Below are positions 5,302 through 5,329 of a stretch of DNA of 5,329 nucleotides, piece by piece. Source of the stretch: Shewanella sp. (GTDB lineage: Bacteria > Pseudomonadota > Gammaproteobacteria > Enterobacterales > Shewanellaceae). The translations under genes were made by a program, and so were the position numbers. The stretch lies in contig SDWK01000383.1 in NCBI GenBank assembly GCA_004195335.1, positions 1-5,329 of the forward strand, read 5' to 3'. The notes below the pieces were generated by a model. The model worked only from the letters and a program-made list of their open reading frames with translations, was not told the DNA's origin and searched no databases. Position 1 is the first letter of the stretch, and each line of letters opens with the position of its first letter.

Positions 5302-5329
5302 ATGAACCCCAAGGAATTAGTCGAAAAAT
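5302..5329 (+). CDS. Start of an unidentified gene (3' end outside the window)
   Basis: An ATG follows AGGGAG (5291-5296) at five bases, and the frame reads MNPKELVEK before the window ends. An in-frame ATG at 5287 would overlap the ribosome binding site and is less likely. Nine residues are too few to identify a family. From memory, N-termini of this kind (MxPKELVExW) occur in SnoaL-like/NTF2-fold small proteins, but this is only a guess. Confidence 0.55.

Overview
The window looks like chromosomal DNA of a facultatively anaerobic gammaproteobacterium, with moderate GC content by eye. The main clue is a C4-dicarboxylate transporter that follows enterobacterial DcuA almost residue for residue. 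A Vibrionales- or Aeromonas-like host is plausible, but this is inference and the species cannot be fixed from the sequence. Every real gene I see is on the + strand.

Layout. Positions 1-1217 hold the 3' part of dcuA, cut by the window edge. A gap of about 470 bases follows: a run of stem-loops (1240-1364) ending in the likely dcuA terminator, then a promoter and leader region for the next genes. Positions 1688-3771 hold a tight three-gene cluster: an EamA/DMT-type exporter, a LysE/RhtB-type exporter and a MerR-family regulator, with gaps of 21 and 17 bases. After 84 bases without a convincing terminator come azlC (3856-4566) and azlD (4550-4861), which overlap and encode the two subunits of a branched-chain amino acid exporter. 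About 440 bases without a supported gene follow, including a pair of operator-like imperfect repeats. A new gene starts at 5302 and runs off the window.

How the parts work together. Three unrelated export families (DMT, LysE/RhtB, AzlCD), all known for moving amino acids or related small metabolites out of the cell, sit in a row with one MerR-type activator. The promoter candidate ahead of the cluster has a 19-base spacer between its -35 and -10 elements and a small dyad in the spacer, the geometry expected of a MerR-controlled promoter. The simplest reading is an inducible efflux operon in which the MerR protein senses an organic ligand (it has no cysteines) and switches on its own transcription and that of the exporters. 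The families and gene order are seen directly; the regulatory model and shared substrate are inference.

I found no tRNA, rRNA, CRISPR array, transposase or phage gene.
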